Shown here: one piece after another, positions 15,666-26,195 of the stretch
Position numbering within the stretch: position 1 is the stretch's first letter
Layout of the letters: each line of letters begins with the position of its first letter
Origin: Pseudoalteromonas undina
GTDB taxonomy: Bacteria > Pseudomonadota > Gammaproteobacteria > Enterobacterales > Alteromonadaceae
DNA: 64,000 nt
Direction: 5' to 3'
Assembly (NCBI RefSeq): GCF_000238275.3
Contig: NZ_AHCF03000001.1
Location: 62,001 to 126,000 of the forward strand
Program-made: the position numbers and the translations under genes
Notes under the pieces: model-generated
Told to the model about the DNA's origin: nothing
The model's input: the letters and a program-made list of their open reading frames with translations, nothing else
The model's database searches: none

Positions 15666-18600
15666 TTATTTAGCGCTAAGCCATTGTTGCAATTTAGCAT
15701 GCATAGCAGGGCCATCGAGAGGTTTACTTAAATAGTCGTTCATACCGGCATTTAAACATTTGTCTTTATCTCCGCGCATTGCATTAGCCGTTAGTGCAAT
15801 AATGGGGATGGTTTGATTCTCTAGACCCGCGAGGCCCTCTCTAATAGCCATGGTAGCTTGGTATCCATCCATAATAGGCATTTGGCAATCCATTAGAATA
15901 AGTTGATAAGTGTTTGCGTTTGCTTGGTTTAATTTCGTTAGTGCATCCTCGCCATCCTCTGCAATATCAAAAGTGAGCTCGGCTTGTTTTAATAATGCAC
16001 AGGCAACTACTTGATTTACTTTGTTATCCTCTACTAACAACACATGGCCTTTCGCTTTTTTAGGTGTATTAATCGCTGGAGGGAGCGCTAACTCTTTGGG
16101 CTGTGCTGCCAATGTTACTTTTACCAGCGTGTCATACAAACCAATAGCGGTGAGTGGTTTAAAAATTAAGGCTGCTTCATTGTTTCCATAAAATAAATTG
16201 CTTTTTGAATAGCTCATTGGAGCCATAATCAGAATATGACTGTTCACTAAAAAATGTTTCAACTTTTCAGCCAAGGGGTGTGCTACAGGCTCCAAAAAGC
16301 TTGTATCAATAATTGCCACATCCGGCGGTGTTTGTTGATTATTAGTTATATAAGTTTCAACCTCTTTATAATCACACACAGCACTGACATCTGCGCCCCA
16401 TAGCGTTAATTGCTTTTCGATGATGGTGGCATTCATCTCGCTATTATCAACAATGAGTATTCGCTTTGCTTGTATATGTTGGCAATCTAAATCAAATGCT
16501 TGGTCTATCACTGAGGTAATGTTGACTGAAAAAGTAAAGGTGCTGCCTTCATTAGGTAGGCTATATACACTTACTTCGCCTCCCATGAGTTCGCACAGCT
16601 GCTTAACTATTGCCAAGCCTAAACCGGTGCCGCCATATTGGCGGGTTGTTGATGCATCAGCTTGAGTAAAAGAATCAAATAACTGTTTTTGCTTCTCAAA
16701 ACTAATACCAATGCCGGTATCAATAATCGCACATTCTAAAGTCGTATTGTCGAGAGTTTTTTCTATAGTAGCGGTTACTAGTACTTGTCCGTTTTGAGTA
16801 AATTTAACGGCATTGGCAATCAAATTATTTAAAATTTGTCGCAATCTATTTGGATCGCACACAATCTCACTGGTGCTTACATGCGTAGTATCTAAAATCA
16901 ATTGGGTGTTATTGCTTTCGGCCTTGAGCGCAAACGACTCCACAATTTCGCCGAGTAATTGTGGTAGATTAAATTGAATGCTTTCTATGTCTAACTTACC
17001 AGCTTCTATTTTAGAAAAGTCTAAAATATCATTAATAATCCCTAATAAAGATTCTGCTGACGACTGGGCAAGTTTAATATGATGACGTTGTTGCTGATCA
17101 AGTGAGGTCGCCTGAATGATATTAAGCATACCTAACACCCCATTCATCGGGGTGCGAATTTCATGACTCATGCTGGCTAAAAACTCACTTTTAGCGATCA
17201 CCGCTTGTTCAGCGGCTTCTTTTGCCATTACTAGTTCTGCTTCCGTTTCTATGCGCTGTTCACTAGAGTAAAGGCTTCCTATTAGTGCGCCGATTGCAAT
17301 TAAAAAACCTTCTTCGTTTTGCGTCCATGCTCTAACGCTTGCTTGTTCTGCGCATACAACACCAATTGATCCGCTGCCTGCGGGGATCATTACACAGAGC
17401 ATTGCTTTTATAGATGAAGGTTCTAGGTAGCTTTTTGCTAAGGGTGCGAGGCAAGCTTGTTGTTGAGCATTCTGGGCGCTAAAAACGGCTTTCTTTTCTA
17501 GGGTGGTAAAAAAATCAGGAATGTCTTGCTGGCGCCAAGGGGTATTATTATCACTGTTATTTTGGCTATAACTTGCAATAGGACTCAGTTGAGTTTTATG
17601 CTTATCAAACAAGCGGATGCTTACTGTATTCACTTTAAGTGCACGACACACCGCACGAGTAATTAGCTCTTTAGATTCGCTTAATTTACCATTTAATATG
17701 TGGTCGCTAATTGTTAGCGACGCTAAAGTTTCGTTAAAGCGGGCTATTTTTTGATCTTCTATTGCTACCTTTTTACGGGCATCAATATTTTGTAATGAGC
17801 CGAATATTCTGATGCAGCGTCCATTTTTATGCTCTGCTTCACCATGTATGAGTGCCCAAATTACTTCGCCTTTGGCATTAATAACTTCAAGTTCAGCCTC
17901 GTAACTTTCACCGTATTTAACCGCTTTAGTGATCAGTTCAGCCGCCTTATCTCTGCTTTTTCCCTCTTTAAAGTAATATAAATCGGATGACCATTTAGGT
18001 TGCTCATCTAAAGGGTATTCAAATATCTTTTTGGTCATGTCTGACCAAAATACCTGTTTTTTTTCTAAATCAAATGACCATGCACCTACTTGAGCTAGGT
18101 TACTCATTACCTCGAGCATTTTTTCGTTTTCGTGTTCTCTATTGAGCATTTTTAAAAACAATAAAAACGCAAAAATAAGCAAACTTAAAATAACACTAAT
18201 AACAATACGTAATGGCCAGACAGACGACGATGCTGGCTGCCAACCTGTTTTTGGCACTACATAGAGCTGCCAAGCACCGCCTTGGAAATTTAGATTAAAC
18301 TCAAGCGGATTTTGGCTTGTAATTTCTGGGTCACCAAAGAAAAACTCACCTTGCTTACCTAACCCGTTACGTCCTTGAATGGCAACGGTGTATTTTTTTT
18401 GTAATTCGAAAATCCCTGCGTTGTTATAGACTTTTTCTAGATCGAGCACCACAGAAAGCAGCCCCCAAAAAGATTGGTCTTCAGGTAAATAAACCGGCAC
18501 TCGTGCAATCAAAGCTTCACTGCCTTGAACTAACGTGAGCGGTCCAGCCATTACAATGGTATTAGTATCGCGTGCTTTAATAGCATCATCGCGTTGCGCT

Positions 18601-19004
18601 TTATTTTCTAAAAAATTGAGTCCAATGGCTTTTTCATTCCCTTTAAGCGGGTAGGTCATTGTGATGACCATATTAGGTGCAGCACCAATATTGCGTAGTT
18701 CGTTAGAGGTGTTAAACAGTGGGGCGGCAATTTGCCCAAAACGTGTTTGGCTTAAATTTGGCTCAGCAGCAACGGCTACAGCCAAGCCACGTATTAACTG
18801 AATATTTGATACCAAAGTAGCTTCAAGCTGGGCTCTGTAGGCACTGACTTGAGAAAGGACTTGTAAACGGTAAGCATCTTTTGCCCGATTATAATTAAGC
18901 CGCTCAAGCACTAAGCTAGTTATTACAAGTAAACTGATTGCAAATAAAAAGGTAAGCTTAAAATTATAAATGGATGTGCGTTTACTTTTGCGTTGTTGCC
19001 ACAT
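15666..19004 (-). CDS. CHASE-PAS-GAF hybrid sensor histidine kinase with two receiver domains
   Basis: This is a 1112-residue membrane kinase. In order: TM1 (about 17-38), a periplasmic CHASE domain (about 60-235), TM2 (about 265-287), PAS (about 295-410), GAF (about 425-590), HisKA with His614 (MSHEIRTP), HATPase (about 715-835), a degenerate receiver (about 850-965) and a full receiver with Asp1039 (LILMDCQMP). The first receiver has lost one of its acidic pair (IVDNS). CHASE domains sense small ligands, but the ligand here is unknown. No response regulator or Hpt gene lies beside it, so the phosphate must pass to a partner elsewhere. Confidence 0.92.
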   Translation of the reverse strand: MWQQRKSKRTSIYNFKLTFLFAISLLVITSLVLERLNYNRAKDAYRLQVLSQVSAYRAQLEATLVSNIQLIRGLAVAVAAEPNLSQTRFGQIAAPLFNTSNELRNIGAAPNMVITMTYPLKGNEKAIGLNFLENKAQRDDAIKARDTNTIVMAGPLTLVQGSEALIARVPVYLPEDQSFWGLLSVVLDLEKVYNNAGIFELQKKYTVAIQGRNGLGKQGEFFFGDPEITSQNPLEFNLNFQGGAWQLYVVPKTGWQPASSSVWPLRIVISVILSLLIFAFLLFLKMLNREHENEKMLEVMSNLAQVGAWSFDLEKKQVFWSDMTKKIFEYPLDEQPKWSSDLYYFKEGKSRDKAAELITKAVKYGESYEAELEVINAKGEVIWALIHGEAEHKNGRCIRIFGSLQNIDARKKVAIEDQKIARFNETLASLTISDHILNGKLSESKELITRAVCRALKVNTVSIRLFDKHKTQLSPIASYSQNNSDNNTPWRQQDIPDFFTTLEKKAVFSAQNAQQQACLAPLAKSYLEPSSIKAMLCVMIPAGSGSIGVVCAEQASVRAWTQNEEGFLIAIGALIGSLYSSEQRIETEAELVMAKEAAEQAVIAKSEFLASMSHEIRTPMNGVLGMLNIIQATSLDQQQRHHIKLAQSSAESLLGIINDILDFSKIEAGKLDIESIQFNLPQLLGEIVESFALKAESNNTQLILDTTHVSTSEIVCDPNRLRQILNNLIANAVKFTQNGQVLVTATIEKTLDNTTLECAIIDTGIGISFEKQKQLFDSFTQADASTTRQYGGTGLGLAIVKQLCELMGGEVSVYSLPNEGSTFTFSVNITSVIDQAFDLDCQHIQAKRILIVDNSEMNATIIEKQLTLWGADVSAVCDYKEVETYITNNQQTPPDVAIIDTSFLEPVAHPLAEKLKHFLVNSHILIMAPMSYSKSNLFYGNNEAALIFKPLTAIGLYDTLVKVTLAAQPKELALPPAINTPKKAKGHVLLVEDNKVNQVVACALLKQAELTFDIAEDGEDALTKLNQANANTYQLILMDCQMPIMDGYQATMAIREGLAGLENQTIPIIALTANAMRGDKDKCLNAGMNDYLSKPLDGPAMHAKLQQWLSAK

Positions 19005-19064
19005 AGGGTGTAATTAAATTGTTAATATAGAAAGCTTAACTATAGCTAACTAACACTAGAAACA

Positions 19065-19094
19065 AAAATGGCGCAGTTAAATATGCGCCATTTT
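19065..19094 (-). terminator. Terminator after ycaO
   Basis: AAAATGGCGCA (19065-19075) pairs with TGCGCCATTTT (19084-19094). On the minus strand a TTTTTGTTT tract follows. It lies 28 bases past the ycaO stop and before the start of the downstream kinase gene. Confidence 0.75.
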
Positions 19095-19121
19095 CTTTTT
19101 AACTATATACACGTTTAGATA

Positions 19122-20882
19122 TTATGAGTCACTAACTTCGCGTGCCCAATGCTTCTGTTTCGCAACATGTAACTTGCGGTAGCCATCCAGTAATGCGGCG
19201 TGCTTTTTAAAGCCTTCAAGCGATAAACCTGGGAAAGTTAAGCCGTTAAAGCGTGTCCGACCTTCTGCAATCTCAATTGCAAGGGTGACATTATTAGCGC
19301 CAAACATAAGCCCTAAGGCGTCTTGGTAACTTGCATATTCACGTTCGTCATCGTATTTAATTTCTAAAATAGCTTTTAAACAACGGAAATGACGCATCGC
19401 GTCTTCATTAACTTGGCCGGTATGTAAAATCCAGTCAACCCAATCAATCGCTTCTTCGCTGCCTGCGGCTAAGCATAAGTGTGCTTTCAGTTCACCAATA
19501 CGTAGAGTATGCCAAGGCGTATCGGCATCGGTTGCTAAGCCAATGAATTCAGCAGCGCGAATAATATCGCTGTGACCAGCTTCTTCGAGGTTATCGTAAA
19601 TTTCCATCAGTTGCTCAGTATCATACTGATCAAGTGATAAGAAAGTTTCGCGGAATTTAGCCCCTTCGTTGTTATTACGCCAAATAAGCTCATCTACCGG
19701 ATAAATATCAGACATACCAGGCACTAAAATACGACATGCATACACATTTAAGTGGGTGTAATCCATGATGTAGATATCATGGCCCATGCTGTGAATTAAA
19801 TCAGTACAGAAGTTATATTCTTGCTCAGTTGAACCACTAAAGTCCCAATGTACAAATTCAAAGTCTGCTTCAGAACGGAAAAAGTCATGAGAAATTAAAC
19901 CGCTTGAATCAATAAAGTGCAGTTCAATGTTTTCAGGTGTGGCTACTTCGTCGTTGTCAAAAGTGGCAGGTTGAAATACGTCTAGTTGATCTAGACGACG
20001 ACCTTGCAGTAATTCGGTAACGGTTCGCTCTAGCGCCACTTCAAATGAAGGATGAGCACCAAAAGAGGCAAACACAGAGCCATCCACTGGGTTGATTAGC
20101 GTAACACTCATTACAGGGTATTTACCGCCAAGTGAGGCATCTGCAATACGTAAATGGAAGCCATGGCTACGCAATTCTTCACAGGCTTCATGAATTTTAG
20201 GGTATTGTTTTACCACATCTTCAGGCACGAGCGGTAAGCTAATACCTTCAGCAATAATGCGATTTTTAATGGCGCGTTCAAATACCTCAGATAACCCCTG
20301 TACACGGGCTTCAAATTTAGTATTACCAGCACTCATACCGTTGGATACAAAAATATTACCAATCACGTTCACCGGAATATAAATATCTTGGCCGTCGCGC
20401 TGGCGGGTATAAGGCACAGTACAAATACCACGCTCAAAATTACCAGAATTAAAATCATAAAGGTGTGAGGCAGTTAATTCACGCTCAGGATCGAAGTAAT
20501 CCCATAAGCTTTCATCCATAATCCCTTGTGGTACTTCATCTTCTGCTACTTTAAACCACTTTTCGTTCGGGTAATGAGTAAAGTCACCATTGGCAAATTC
20601 TTCACCTAAGTAAAAATCAGCAAAAAAGTAGTTACAGCTTAAACGCTCAAAATATTCACCTAGCGCAGAAGCGATAGAGGCTTTATCAGTAGCACCTTTA
20701 CCGTTAGTAAACATCACACCACAGTCGCTATCTTTTATATGAACTGAATAACAGTTTGCTACAGGGTTAAGCCATAGCGCTTCTTCGATATTAATATTTA
20801 GCGCTTTTAGCTTGTTTTGCATGGTAGAGATAGACGATTCTAAATCGCGGTCTTTACCTTTAATAAATGTTTTTTCAGTCAT
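19122..20882 (-). CDS. ycaO: YcaO, S12 beta-methylthiolation accessory protein
   Basis: This is a full-length YcaO of 586 residues, the same length as the E. coli protein. E. coli YcaO assists RimO in beta-methylthiolation of ribosomal protein S12. The ATP-binding YcaO core is clear (FTNGKGATDKASIASALGEY, YVSNGMSAGNT-like and EARVQGLSEVFER segments), followed by GAHPSFEVALERTVTELLQGR. The C-terminal TPR-like region (about 420-586) is more divergent. I chose the ATG at 20882 (MTEKTFIKGK), which matches the family start, over one at 20912. It is not in a natural-product cluster, so a peptide cyclodehydratase role is unlikely. Confidence 0.93.
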   Translation of the reverse strand: MTEKTFIKGKDRDLESSISTMQNKLKALNINIEEALWLNPVANCYSVHIKDSDCGVMFTNGKGATDKASIASALGEYFERLSCNYFFADFYLGEEFANGDFTHYPNEKWFKVAEDEVPQGIMDESLWDYFDPERELTASHLYDFNSGNFERGICTVPYTRQRDGQDIYIPVNVIGNIFVSNGMSAGNTKFEARVQGLSEVFERAIKNRIIAEGISLPLVPEDVVKQYPKIHEACEELRSHGFHLRIADASLGGKYPVMSVTLINPVDGSVFASFGAHPSFEVALERTVTELLQGRRLDQLDVFQPATFDNDEVATPENIELHFIDSSGLISHDFFRSEADFEFVHWDFSGSTEQEYNFCTDLIHSMGHDIYIMDYTHLNVYACRILVPGMSDIYPVDELIWRNNNEGAKFRETFLSLDQYDTEQLMEIYDNLEEAGHSDIIRAAEFIGLATDADTPWHTLRIGELKAHLCLAAGSEEAIDWVDWILHTGQVNEDAMRHFRCLKAILEIKYDDEREYASYQDALGLMFGANNVTLAIEIAEGRTRFNGLTFPGLSLEGFKKHAALLDGYRKLHVAKQKHWAREVSDS

Positions 20883-21038
20883 TTTGATCTCAACTAGGTC
20901 TGCACAATACATGAACTGTGTATTATCGTGGATTTTGATGTTTATTTCACCCTTTACCCGCTTTTCGTAGCGTTTTTAATAGAACGATTATGAATATATG
21001 CTAATAATAGTTTATTGAAAAAGTTGAAGGGTATATTT

Positions 21039-23327
21039 ATGTTTAAAGTAATCAAGCGGTTGCTATTGGTTTTTGTGGTTTTAGCGCTTGGGGGGACCGC
21101 CATTGTATACGGCGTGTTGACTCTAAGTTTACCTACCCTTGATGGTAAAGGCCGAAGCGATGCGGTAACGCAGCCAGTTAAAGTTGCTCGAGATACGCTT
21201 GGCCAAGCTGTTATCACTGCAGCTACTCGCCACGATGCTGCCTATGGCTTAGGTTATGCTCACGGGCAAGATCGCTTTTTTCAAATGGATTTACTTAGAC
21301 GTAATGCCGCAGGTGAGCTCAGTGAGCTATTTGGTAAAGCCGCGCTCGCTCTTGATAAAAAAATGCGCTTTCATCAATTTCGCAAACGCAGCCAAGCGAT
21401 TTTAAAAACTCTCCCTGAAGCCGATAAGCAACTACTAAAAAGCTATGCACAAGGTGTAAACGAAGGACTTGCGCAAGTAGGGTACCCAAGTTTTGAATAC
21501 CTACTTACAGGGGCTGAGCAACAACCATGGCAAAGCGAAGATAGTCTGTTAGTTATTTTTAGCATGTATTTAGATTTACAAACTGCGACCTTTGAGCGCG
21601 ACCAAGCTTTAATTCAAATACAACAGCAATATGGCGCAAAAATGGTTGAATTTTTAACCCAACCAAGCCAATACCAAGCAGCATTAGATGGCAGTGTTTT
21701 AGCACCTTATACCCAAACTATACCCCAGTTACCAACGCAGCCATTAGCGGCGATTAAAAGCATTACTGCTAATTTAGAAGTAGGCAGTAATAACTGGGCA
21801 GTGACCGCAGATTTAACTAATACTCAAGCTGCGATGCTTTCAGATGATATGCACTTATCAATGGCGGTGCCGGTTATTTGGTATCGAGCGCAGCTTAATT
21901 ACACTCATAACAATCAAGCTTATCAGGTAACCGGTGTTTCGTTACCAGGGGCGCCAGCTATTGTGGTTGGCAGTAATAATAAAATTGCATGGGGATTTAC
22001 TAATGGCTATATAGATACAGCCGACTGGGTTGCACTAACGGATAGCAGTAAAACATGGCAAGTAAATGAAGTGATTACCTTGGATAATGGCAACGATGAA
22101 ATCTATCCCTTAACGCTAAGTGAGTATGGCCCTGTTAAATACATTAACAATCAGCCTTATGCCTTAAGTTGGGCTGCGCATCAGCCGTATGCCGTTGATA
22201 TGCAATTGTTACAACTTGAGCAGGCTGAAACAGTGGATGATGCCCTTAATATTGCAAGTAACGTGGGTATTCCGGTACAAAACTTAATGGTGGTAGATAG
22301 TCAAGGCAGTGCAGCTTGGAAACACATGGGCGGTATTCCTGCACGAACAGTACCCAGTGAGTTAGCCATTAATGAAAGTGAATATTCAGCAACTTGGCAG
22401 CAAAATGAAGTTATTCGCCCGTTTGTTAAAAACCCTGAGAGTGGGCGCCTATGGACAGGGAATTCGCGAGTGGTCTCTGCTGAGGATAATGCGCGTTTTG
22501 GTAATGGCGGCTATGCCCTAGGTGCTCGTGCGACGCAAATACGCGATCGGTTGTTTGAAAAACAGCAGTTTAACGAAGGCGACTTTTACCAATTACAGTT
22601 AGACAATCAAGCGCGTTTTTTAACTCCTTGGCATAGCTTATTACTTGAGCAGTTAAAACAGCAGCCAGAACACAATGCAGATTATATCAATGCACTGGAT
22701 AACTGGCAGCAATGCGCCTGCTCAACCTCCGTTGGTTATACCTTAGTAAAGATGTATCGTGATGAACTAATAAATATTTTATTTAGTAGTATTGAAGCCA
22801 GCCTCAATAAGCAGGATGGTACATTGAGTTATGTAAAGCGCGATTTAGAGCCCGCTGTTTGGCAATTAATAAAAGCGCAGCCAGCAAGTTGGATTAACCC
22901 GCAATTTACGAATTGGGAGCAGCAATTACAGGCAGCTTTTGAGCAAACTCTTGCGCAGTTAACAGCAAAGTTTGGTAATAACATTCAAAACTGGCAATGG
23001 GGTAAAGTAAACGAATTAGTGATTGAACACCCATTTGCTAAACAAATACCTCTATTGAGTAAGCTACTTAATATGCCTACCGCTCCAGGGTTTGGTGATA
23101 GTTATATGCCTGCCGTACAAAAAACCAGTTTTGGCGCATCGCAGCGATTTATTGCCCAACCTGGACATTTAGAAAGTGCCATTTTAACAGTGCCTGGAGG
23201 GCAATCAGGGCACCCGCTTTCTGAGTTTTATCGAGCCGGTTTTGATGAATATGTAGAAGGAAAGCACACCCCATTGTTACCGCAAACATTCATGCATCAA
23301 ATTGAAATAGTGCCTATCAACGACTAG
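21039..23327 (+). CDS. Penicillin acylase family Ntn hydrolase
   Basis: This is a 762-residue precursor of the penicillin-acylase family (peptidase S45). An N-terminal signal/anchor helix (about 5-27) sends it to the periplasm. The autocatalytic Ntn nucleophile is Ser250 (VGSNNWAV), which would be freed by cleavage between Gly249 and Ser250 into alpha and beta chains. Downstream, MLSDDMHL and WGFTNG are typical. The family cleaves amides such as acyl-homoserine lactones, aculeacins or penicillins; the real substrate cannot be read from sequence. ATG 21039 has GAAGG upstream; an in-frame TTG at 21015 is less likely. The metallo-hydrolase gene follows 75 bases on. Confidence 0.9.
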   Translation: MFKVIKRLLLVFVVLALGGTAIVYGVLTLSLPTLDGKGRSDAVTQPVKVARDTLGQAVITAATRHDAAYGLGYAHGQDRFFQMDLLRRNAAGELSELFGKAALALDKKMRFHQFRKRSQAILKTLPEADKQLLKSYAQGVNEGLAQVGYPSFEYLLTGAEQQPWQSEDSLLVIFSMYLDLQTATFERDQALIQIQQQYGAKMVEFLTQPSQYQAALDGSVLAPYTQTIPQLPTQPLAAIKSITANLEVGSNNWAVTADLTNTQAAMLSDDMHLSMAVPVIWYRAQLNYTHNNQAYQVTGVSLPGAPAIVVGSNNKIAWGFTNGYIDTADWVALTDSSKTWQVNEVITLDNGNDEIYPLTLSEYGPVKYINNQPYALSWAAHQPYAVDMQLLQLEQAETVDDALNIASNVGIPVQNLMVVDSQGSAAWKHMGGIPARTVPSELAINESEYSATWQQNEVIRPFVKNPESGRLWTGNSRVVSAEDNARFGNGGYALGARATQIRDRLFEKQQFNEGDFYQLQLDNQARFLTPWHSLLLEQLKQQPEHNADYINALDNWQQCACSTSVGYTLVKMYRDELINILFSSIEASLNKQDGTLSYVKRDLEPAVWQLIKAQPASWINPQFTNWEQQLQAAFEQTLAQLTAKFGNNIQNWQWGKVNELVIEHPFAKQIPLLSKLLNMPTAPGFGDSYMPAVQKTSFGASQRFIAQPGHLESAILTVPGGQSGHPLSEFYRAGFDEYVEGKHTPLLPQTFMHQIEIVPIND

Positions 23328-23402
23328 CTTTGGATGCAGAGTGAGCTAAATAAGTTGCTATCACGTTTTATAACCATGATTATTAATTATAGGGTTACAA
23401 CA

Positions 23403-24251
23403 ATGAAAAAATTACTACCGGCATTAATAACGACTTTACTACTAAGCAACTACGCGGCGGCGGATGACAACCCAGTTACAGCTAAGCAACTGAGCGGGCA
23501 TGTATACGTCCTATACGGACAAGGTGGCAACATTGCAGCCAGCGTAGGGGATGATGGCATATATATCATTGATGATCAGTTTGCCAAACTCTCAGCCGAT
23601 ATTAAAAAAACCATTAGCGACTTAAAGCCAGGCAGCGCAGAGTTTGTAATTAACACTCATCATCATGGCGATCACACCGGTGGTAACGAAAACTTTGCTA
23701 AAGCCGGAGCCCATGTTATTGCCCACAATAATGTACATAAACGCCTAAAAGAAAAACATGGCGAAGGGTCTGATTACCTACCACGAATTAGTTTTGGTGA
23801 TGATTTAACACTGCACTTTAATAATGAGCAAGCGCATGTTGTGCATTATCAACATGCCCATACCGATGGCGATGCGGTGATTTTTTTCAATAATGATAAT
23901 ATTGTGCACATGGGCGATATTTACTTTAACTTTGGCAGCCTACCGTTTGTTGATGTAGACAGTGGGGGTAGCGTTGATGGTGTTTTAGCGGCGGTTGATG
24001 ATGTGATTAATCAGATTGATGATAAAACCCAAGTTATTCCTGGTCATGGCCCGCTAAGTGACCGTTCAGGACTGATCACGTATCGTAAGCTGGTGCAAAA
24101 AGCGAAAGATGTTATGCTAAAAGCAATGCAAAATGACGCTAGTTTAGAGCAGGTACTTAAAGCAGATCCATTGTCAGAACTTGGCCTTGAATATGCTAAT
24201 TGGTTACCTAAAGAGCGGGTAACCACACTTTTTTATCGCAGTTTAAAGTAG
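23403..24251 (+). CDS. Periplasmic MBL-fold metallo-hydrolase
   Basis: This is a 282-residue exported enzyme with a signal peptide to about residue 20 (NYAAA-DD) and the metallo-beta-lactamase fold. The metal-binding His86-x-His88-x-Asp90-His91 (THHHGDH), His153 (AHTDGD), Asp172 (HMGDIYF) and a late PGHGP motif are all present. The pattern resembles the quinoprotein-relay type of MBL proteins more than true beta-lactamases. It follows the Ntn hydrolase on the same strand, with no terminator seen between them, so co-transcription is likely. Substrate unknown. The chosen ATG (MKKLLPALI) gives a proper signal peptide. Confidence 0.87.
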   Translation: MKKLLPALITTLLLSNYAAADDNPVTAKQLSGHVYVLYGQGGNIAASVGDDGIYIIDDQFAKLSADIKKTISDLKPGSAEFVINTHHHGDHTGGNENFAKAGAHVIAHNNVHKRLKEKHGEGSDYLPRISFGDDLTLHFNNEQAHVVHYQHAHTDGDAVIFFNNDNIVHMGDIYFNFGSLPFVDVDSGGSVDGVLAAVDDVINQIDDKTQVIPGHGPLSDRSGLITYRKLVQKAKDVMLKAMQNDASLEQVLKADPLSELGLEYANWLPKERVTTLFYRSLK

Positions 24252-24284
24252 CGCAAAGCGCGAATAAAAACGCATAAACCTAAT

Positions 24285-24312
24285 AAAGCTGAGCATGTGT
24301 TCAGCTTTTTTT
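24285..24312 (+). terminator. Terminator after the MBL-fold gene
   Basis: AAAGCTGA (24285-24292) pairs with TCAGCTTT (24301-24308) and runs on into T. It separates the acylase/MBL pair from the GNAT-nitrilase gene that starts at 24341. Confidence 0.75.
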
Positions 24313-24340
24313 GATTCTTACATGCCCCAAGGAGTTGCGT

Positions 24341-25873
24341 ATGTCGGCAGAAAAAACCCATCTTGAAATTTGTAACTTAACCCGAGAACAATACCCACAA
24401 ATTAAAACCTTGATGGACGAAGCTTACCCCGACCTAGGCGGAGCATGGCCAAGCCATACTATTTTTAGACTCATCGATCAGTTCCCTGAAGGGCAAATCG
24501 GTATTGTGGATGACGGCGTGCTGGTGGGTTTAGCGCTGAGTGTACAGGTAGATTATGCGCGCTTTTCAAACCCGCATACCTATGAAGATATTGCCGATGG
24601 CCACGACCGTGTATTTAGCGACACCACAGGGGATGCTTTATACGGTTTGGATGTTGCTATTAGTGAACAATACCGTGGCATGCGTTTAGGACGCCGTTTA
24701 TATGATGCGCGAAAAGAATTGTGCCGTCAGTATAATTTACGCGCTATTTTAGCGGGTGGCCGTATTCCGCGTTATTACAATCACAGCAGTGAAATGACCC
24801 CGATGGAATACATTGCTAAGGTCGATCAAAAAGAGCTGTATGACCCCATACTCAGTTTTCAATTAGCCAATGACTTTCAGGTTAAACGATTATTGAAAAA
24901 ATATTTACCTGAAGATCAGGAGTCGGTCGGTTATGCCACATTACTTGAGTGGAATAACATTATGTATGAGCCAACCGACACCGTTATTGAGTCAACTAAA
25001 TCAATCGTGCGCGTAGGAGCTGTGCAATGGCAAATGCGCTGTGTTGAATCGGTTGAAGAAATGCTTAAGCAAGTTGAATACTTTGTTGATACGGTATCTG
25101 ATTACAAAAGCGATTTTATTTTATTCCCTGAGTTTTTTAATGCGCCACTGATGGGATTAACTGAACAAAGTAACCAAACCGAGGCAATTCGGTATTTAGC
25201 CGAATACACAGAGACCTTTAAAAACGCCATGTCGCGTATGGCGATAGAATACAACGCCAACATTATTACCGGCTCAATGCCGCTTGCCGAAGACGATAAA
25301 ATATATAACGTTAGTTATTTATGCCATCGCAGCGGTAAAATAGACGAGCAACGTAAAATTCATATTACCCCGCATGAACAAAATGATTGGGTGATCCAAG
25401 GCGGTGATAAAATTGCTGTATTCGATACAGATGCAGGCCGTGTAGGTATTCAAATTTGTTACGATGTCGAATTTCCTGAGTTGTCACGTATTTTGGCCAC
25501 CCAAGGTTTGGATATTTTATTTGTGCCATTTTGGACTGACACTAAAAACAGTTACTTGCGTGTACGCCATTGTGCCCAAGCACGTGCCATTGAAAACGAA
25601 TGTTATGTGGTTATTGCAGGCTCTGTGGGTAACTTACCTGAAGTAGAAAGCTTAGATGTGCAGTTTTCGCAGTCGGCGGTACTAACCCCATCGGACTTTT
25701 CATTTCCGCACGATGCCACACTAAATGAAGCCACCACCAATACAGAAATGTTATTATTTAGCGACTTAGATATGGATAAGTTAAAAATTCTTCACAGTGA
25801 AGGGACAGTGCGTAACTTAAAAGACCGCCGTCACGATTTGTATGAAGTGATATTGAAAAAGAGAGATATTTAA
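24341..25873 (+). CDS. GNAT acetyltransferase-nitrilase fusion enzyme
   Basis: This is a 510-residue fusion. Residues about 5-205 are a GNAT acetyltransferase-like domain (QYRGMRLGRRLYDARKEL is the acetyl-CoA loop). Residues about 225-505 are a carbon-nitrogen hydrolase of the nitrilase/amidase superfamily with the Glu264-Lys339-Cys373 triad (FPEFFNAP, RKIHITP, QICYDVEFPE). The architecture resembles Bacillus subtilis YhcX. The family hydrolyses amide or nitrile C-N bonds; the substrate is unknown. AAGGAG six bases before ATG 24341 fixes the start. Its stop codon shares one base with the start of the SMR exporter, so the two are translationally coupled. Confidence 0.9.
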   Translation: MSAEKTHLEICNLTREQYPQIKTLMDEAYPDLGGAWPSHTIFRLIDQFPEGQIGIVDDGVLVGLALSVQVDYARFSNPHTYEDIADGHDRVFSDTTGDALYGLDVAISEQYRGMRLGRRLYDARKELCRQYNLRAILAGGRIPRYYNHSSEMTPMEYIAKVDQKELYDPILSFQLANDFQVKRLLKKYLPEDQESVGYATLLEWNNIMYEPTDTVIESTKSIVRVGAVQWQMRCVESVEEMLKQVEYFVDTVSDYKSDFILFPEFFNAPLMGLTEQSNQTEAIRYLAEYTETFKNAMSRMAIEYNANIITGSMPLAEDDKIYNVSYLCHRSGKIDEQRKIHITPHEQNDWVIQGGDKIAVFDTDAGRVGIQICYDVEFPELSRILATQGLDILFVPFWTDTKNSYLRVRHCAQARAIENECYVVIAGSVGNLPEVESLDVQFSQSAVLTPSDFSFPHDATLNEATTNTEMLLFSDLDMDKLKILHSEGTVRNLKDRRHDLYEVILKKRDI

Positions 25874-26190
25874 TGGCGTGGATGTATTTAATTATTGCTG
25901 GGTTACTTGAGATTGGCTGGCCTATAGGGTTAAAAATTTCTCAAACCCCTGAAACTCGTTGGCAGGGCATCGCGATTGCCATTGCGTTTATGGTCGCGAG
26001 CGGCTTTATGTTGTGGTTAGCGCAAAAGCAAATATCTATGGGCACGTCGTACGCAGTATGGACGGGTATTGGTGCTGCTGGTACGTTTTTAGTGGGTATA
26101 TTATTTTACGGTGATGCCGCCACGTTTGGTCGTATTGCTGGTGTGTTAATGATTATTTGCGGTGTGATCACCCTAAAAATTAGTCATTAA
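25873..26190 (+). CDS. sugE: SMR-family exporter, Gdx/SugE subtype
   Basis: This is a 105-residue, four-helix small multidrug resistance protein. Glu13 in the first helix (AGLLEIGW) is the proton/substrate-binding residue, and GTSYAVWTGIGA is the SMR signature. The short, Gly-rich sequence follows the SugE/Gdx subtype, whose studied members export guanidinium in exchange for protons and also accept some quaternary ammonium compounds. Its ATG overlaps the stop of the GNAT-nitrilase gene (TAATG), implying the pair acts on related nitrogen compounds. No guanidine riboswitch was seen upstream of the pair. Confidence 0.9.
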   Translation: MAWMYLIIAGLLEIGWPIGLKISQTPETRWQGIAIAIAFMVASGFMLWLAQKQISMGTSYAVWTGIGAAGTFLVGILFYGDAATFGRIAGVLMIICGVITLKISH

Positions 26191-26195
26191 AAACG

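Noticed and set aside
19122..20882. YcaO as part of a modified-peptide (RiPP) cluster
   Set aside because: It matches the full-length E. coli YcaO in length and sequence, and no precursor peptide, dehydrogenase or exporter lies beside it.
21039..24251. Penicillin acylase and MBL-fold genes read as antibiotic resistance genes
   Set aside because: Both are broad superfamilies; the metal motif and surrounding pattern of the MBL protein look more like the quinoprotein-relay type than a true beta-lactamase.
24252..24340. A guanidine riboswitch before the Gdx-linked operon
   Set aside because: The interval holds only a terminator hairpin and a ribosome site; no conserved riboswitch motif could be seen.
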